Of a stretch of 64,000 bases of DNA, positions 60,989-64,000 are shown piece after piece. Made by a program: the position numbers and the translations under genes. This DNA is from Erpobdella octoculata. Its lineage: Eukaryota > Annelida > Clitellata > Hirudinida > Erpobdellidae. The DNA is taken from positions 31,052,103-31,116,102 of the forward strand of contig OZ022238.1 in the NCBI GenBank assembly GCA_963978895.1, given 5' to 3'. Under the pieces are notes generated by a model that saw nothing but the letters and a program-made list of their open reading frames with translations, did no database searches and was not told where the DNA came from. Position 1 is the first letter of the stretch. Each line of letters opens with the position of its first letter.

Positions 60989-61735
60989 TCTAGTGTTATG
61001 CGTGTAAAGTTAGCCTCGAGGCTGGCAATGCTAATTTAAAAAAAAAATTGCTTGCCCTGGGGCTGTGCTATACATTGCTGGATGGGGTATAAAAAATGAA
61101 ATCGAATGGTATATTTGGATTGTCTTCGGTTCAACAAATAAAAAAGTTATAAGCGAAAAACGACGATTTTCCGCCGAAAATTGCATAAAATCAACCTTGG
61201 CTCTACTTTGAGAAAATCGATCTTGTTTTAAACTTCTGCCCTGGGTATATCCGAGACGCTTGTTTTTAGATAATTCAATATCAAATCCAACAATATAACT
61301 TTCGCTTCTCAAAGTTAATAAATAAAAAAGTTATCGAATAAAACGTCGGACCGTATACCAAAGAAACCGAGAAACCGAAACATAAACAGGCGCTGCGATT
61401 GGACAATCGAGTCTAGCTCACTGTGGCTAATTATGCAAAATATTCAAATATGCAAAGTGGCTACTCGTTAACACGTTAAAATTTTATTTTTAAGAAACCT
61501 CTATTGAACTTAAATAATAAATATATATATATATAGTAGCAAAATTTTTTTATTGTTTTTCTCGCTCCTGTTTCCTTTTTTATTTGTTGAACCAAAGACA
61601 ATCCAAATATACCATTCGATTTCATTTTTTATACCCCATCCAACAATGTATAGCACAGCCCCAGGGCAAGCAATTTTTTTTTTTTAATTAGCATTGCCAG
61701 CTTCGAGGCTAACTTCACACACGTTAGTGTTTGTC
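60989..61735. mobile_element. Foldback element, about 750 bp
   Basis: Arms 60989-61146 and 61573-61735 are inverted copies (GTTAGCCTCGAGGCTGGCAA...GGGCTGTGCTATACATTG), with few differences. The spacer contains a short (TA)n. A diverged single copy of the arm lies at 24805-24865. Confidence 0.85.
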
Positions 61736-61984
61736 TTTGTGTCAGTTGAACTACAATAGAGGCTTAGAAGGAAGTAAACATGCCGCACGCATGCCTCGAT
61801 ATAATAGCACTGGCCCAGCGGTGTACACTCGCGATAAATTTGGCTTTGAGTTGGCTGCCTTGGTCTTATATTAAGAAGTCCATGCTACTAGAGTGAGTTG
61901 TGTATCCAGATTAGGGATTTTGAAACAATATCGATGTATCGATGTTTTTATTCAAATATATCGATATTTTTAGCCGATATATTT

Positions 61985-63798
61985 TGATCCGATATATCAT
62001 AATAAGTGTGTTTTTATATAGCGCCAAGATTAACTGAGGCGCTTTCGAAAGTCCCCGAGAATATTTTAAAATAATAAGTTTTTAGTTTCTTTTTGAAAAG
62101 TTCCGTCGACTCAGTGGCTCTTATGTCGGGAGGTAGCGAATTCCACACACACGGCGCTGCATGATGGAAGGCACGCGTTGAAATATTGTTGGAGGTGTGA
62201 TGTTGCTGGAGGAGAGGAGCTGCAGAAGAGCGGAGACATCTGCCAGTTTTCCGGTTTTTGAGTAGGGTGCGAAGATATGGGAGTGATGAAGTAGTGAGTG
62301 TTTTGTGAGTGAGGAGAGCGATCTTGAACGAAATGCGGTGAGTTATGGGCAACCAGTGAAGACGGATGAGGTTATTGACGGAGGATTGGTGACGTGTGCC
62401 TTTTGAAGTATCGACGTTCAGGACGATTCTGGCTGCCCTATTCAAGGTCCGCTGAAGTCGCGCGCACTGTTGTTGTGTGATGTTGTAGAGGAGAGAATTG
62501 CAGTAGTCAATTCTAGACAGGAGAAGGCAACGTACAAGCGTAGAAGCCAGCTCCATAGTGAGAAATGGCCTGATGTGGCGTATGGCCCTCAGATGGTGGT
62601 TGCAAGACTTGATGACGCTAGTGATGTAATTAGAAAATGTTAGTTTATTATCTATAGTGACGCCAAGTATTTTCAGGGATGGTGAAAGATGAACGAGATC
62701 ATGGTCAAGATTGATTGATTTGATATGAGAGAGCGAATTGATAAGATGATGTGAGCCTAAGATGGATACTTCGGTTTTTGATGTGTTGAACTGGGGATTG
62801 TTATGTAGGAACCATGTTTCTACAGCCTGTATGCATGAAGTAAGTCTATTGATTCTGGAAGAAAGGTCAGTGGGATCTTTGGGGCTGATGGGTATGAAGA
62901 GCTGTGTGTCATCGGCGTACTGGTGGTAAGCAACATTGTGGGAGGATAATAAATCGGCTATAGGAGATATATAGGAGGTAAAAAGGAGTGGCCCTAGGAC
63001 GGAGCCCTGAGGAACACCATGGGTGAGCTGAACAGTAGGAGATGAGTGATCTCCGAGTTTAACAAATTGTGAGCGACCAGTGAGATAAGATGCTAACCAG
63101 GAGAGGGCTAAGCCGTTGATGCCGAAGTCATCTTTTAGTCGTTGAAGTAGGATGGAATGATCAATGGTGTCGAAGGCAGCAGACAGGTCAAGTCCAGCAA
63201 TCATAGTGGCTTCTTTTGAGCCGCAAGAGTGGAAGACATGATCAAAGATGTGTAGTAAAGCAGTTTCAGTGGAAAAGGTGCAACGGTACGCTGATTGGAA
63301 AGGAGAGTAATTAGGGTTGGAAGTAATATGCGGTTGGAGTTGCTTTAGAGCAGCACGTTCAATGATTTTAGAGATGGTAGAAAGGTTGGAAATGGGGCGA
63401 AAGTTACCAGGGTCAGAGGTATCGAGATGGGGTTTTTTTAAGAGTGGCAAGACTTGTGCTGTTTTGAATGACTTTGGAAAGTGACCTTCTTCAAAAGAAA
63501 GGTTGATTAAGTTAGATATGATGATGGAGAGTGTATCCGAGCAATTAATTAAAACTTGATGTGGGAAAGGGTCAAGAGGAGAAGTTTTGTTGCATGAGCT
63601 TTTAATGATTTTCTTTACGTCAGATGCGGTTATTGGTTGGAGAGAATGCATGTTGTGACAGGGAATGACTCTGGTTGCATATGACGGAAGTGAGTGAGCA
63701 GGAGATGACAAACGTTGTTTTATATTTTGATGAATGTTACTTATTTTATTTATGAAATGGTTACTGAAGGAGTTGACAAGCGTCTTGCAAAATATCAA
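61985..63798 (-). CDS. CR1/L2-like LINE reverse transcriptase, 594-codon ORF, 5'-truncated element
   Basis: The minus ORF 63798-62014 runs without a stop. Motifs in order: STLASTISKIIERA-like finger motif (NFRPISNLSTISKIIE), LDLSAAFDTIDHSIL, HGVPQGSVLGPLLF, the active site YADD (62920-62909), LGVTIDNKLTF, and the C-terminal APCVWNSLPPDI...FKKKLKTYYF. The N-terminal AP endonuclease is absent, so the copy is 5'-truncated although its RT is intact. The 3' end reads CTTGGCGCTATATAAAAACAC. It makes cDNA by target-primed reverse transcription in intact relatives. It is probably the youngest LINE in the window. Confidence 0.93.
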
Positions 63799-63847
63799 TA
63801 CAAAATATCCAAAAAACGATATATTTTTTATTTATCTATGTAACTAA

Positions 63848-64000
63848 CTAGCGACCCGCCCCGGCTTTGCACTTTTACTCGTCAGTTCTTTTGTCTATGT
63901 ATTCGCGACTAATCCCAGTAACTAAATAGCTTCAACATCGAGAATTGTTTACTTTTTTCTAATTCGGAATTCGTGCTTTACAGCGTAAATTATGTCGTCG
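63848..64000 (-). mobile_element. Helitron 3' terminus, element runs off the window
   Basis: The minus strand ends GTGCAAAGCCGGGGCGGGTC and CTAG at 63851-63848 followed by T: a GC hairpin plus CTAG. This end type differs from the CAACGCCGGGTA families and is typical of autonomous Helitron groups. Confidence 0.7.

Overview
This window looks like a stretch of an AT-rich invertebrate animal genome: GT-AG introns, metazoan transposon families and tRNA-derived SINEs are present, and there are no bacterial-style operons. I cannot name the species or phylum from sequence alone. The main host gene is a plus-strand Ku80 (XRCC5) gene. I could assemble 14 internal exons between 7546 and 56146. Their splice phases all join correctly, and the conceptual product (about 500 residues) matches roughly residues 190-690 of vertebrate Ku80. 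The N-terminal exons lie upstream of what I can see, and the last C-terminal exon(s) were not found. A second, unidentified minus-strand gene piece lies at 59984-60762 and carries a 1-base frameshift in an A-run.

Almost everything else is mobile DNA, much of it inside very long Ku80 introns (13.8, 10.5 and 10.6 kb). Layout: 1-7.3 kb, R2-like LINE, Helitron pieces, Penelope-like elements (PLEs), SINE-1 copies; 7.5-10.5 kb, first two Ku80 exons with SINE, hAT and piggyBac remnants; 10.6-24 kb, PLE inverted repeats, Helitrons, an RTE-like LINE, hAT and piggyBac copies; 24.4-24.7 kb, two Ku80 exons; 25-34.8 kb, Helitrons, hAT elements, a jockey-like LINE, PLE ends, and a tandem array of a 297-bp SINE; 35.2-39.1 kb, seven Ku80 exons; 40-49 kb, hAT and foldback elements, SINE-1, a Helitron helicase; 49.7-56.1 kb, the last three visible Ku80 exons between hAT elements and repeats; 56.4-64 kb, LINE, Helitron and PLE copies, a long 594-codon CR1/L2-like reverse transcriptase ORF, and a Helitron end at the window edge.

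The most interesting system is the PLE set. At least five divergent PLE families carry the same module: a hammerhead-ribozyme motif (CUGANGA, helix II, GAAA, very short helix III, cleavage site, helix I), then a short conserved peptide (R-x-x-E...K-W-x-x-x-F-N), then an abrupt junction with a (TA)n array. Ten ribozyme-like motifs were found, eight with a good core. All carry one extra U between A9 and helix II. PLE copies are usually bounded by (TA)n, often on both sides, and Helitron 5' fragments here run into (TA)n tracts too, so TA tracts look like the landing sites or tails that tie the families together.

Other structures worth attention: six nonautonomous hAT-type elements with 8-bp target duplications, one nested in a PLE; two oppositely oriented piggyBac derivatives that keep only the N- and C-terminal coding ends; two Helitrons abutted CTAG|TC; a 1.6-kb nested palindrome; and five-plus near-identical head-to-tail copies of a tRNA-SINE.
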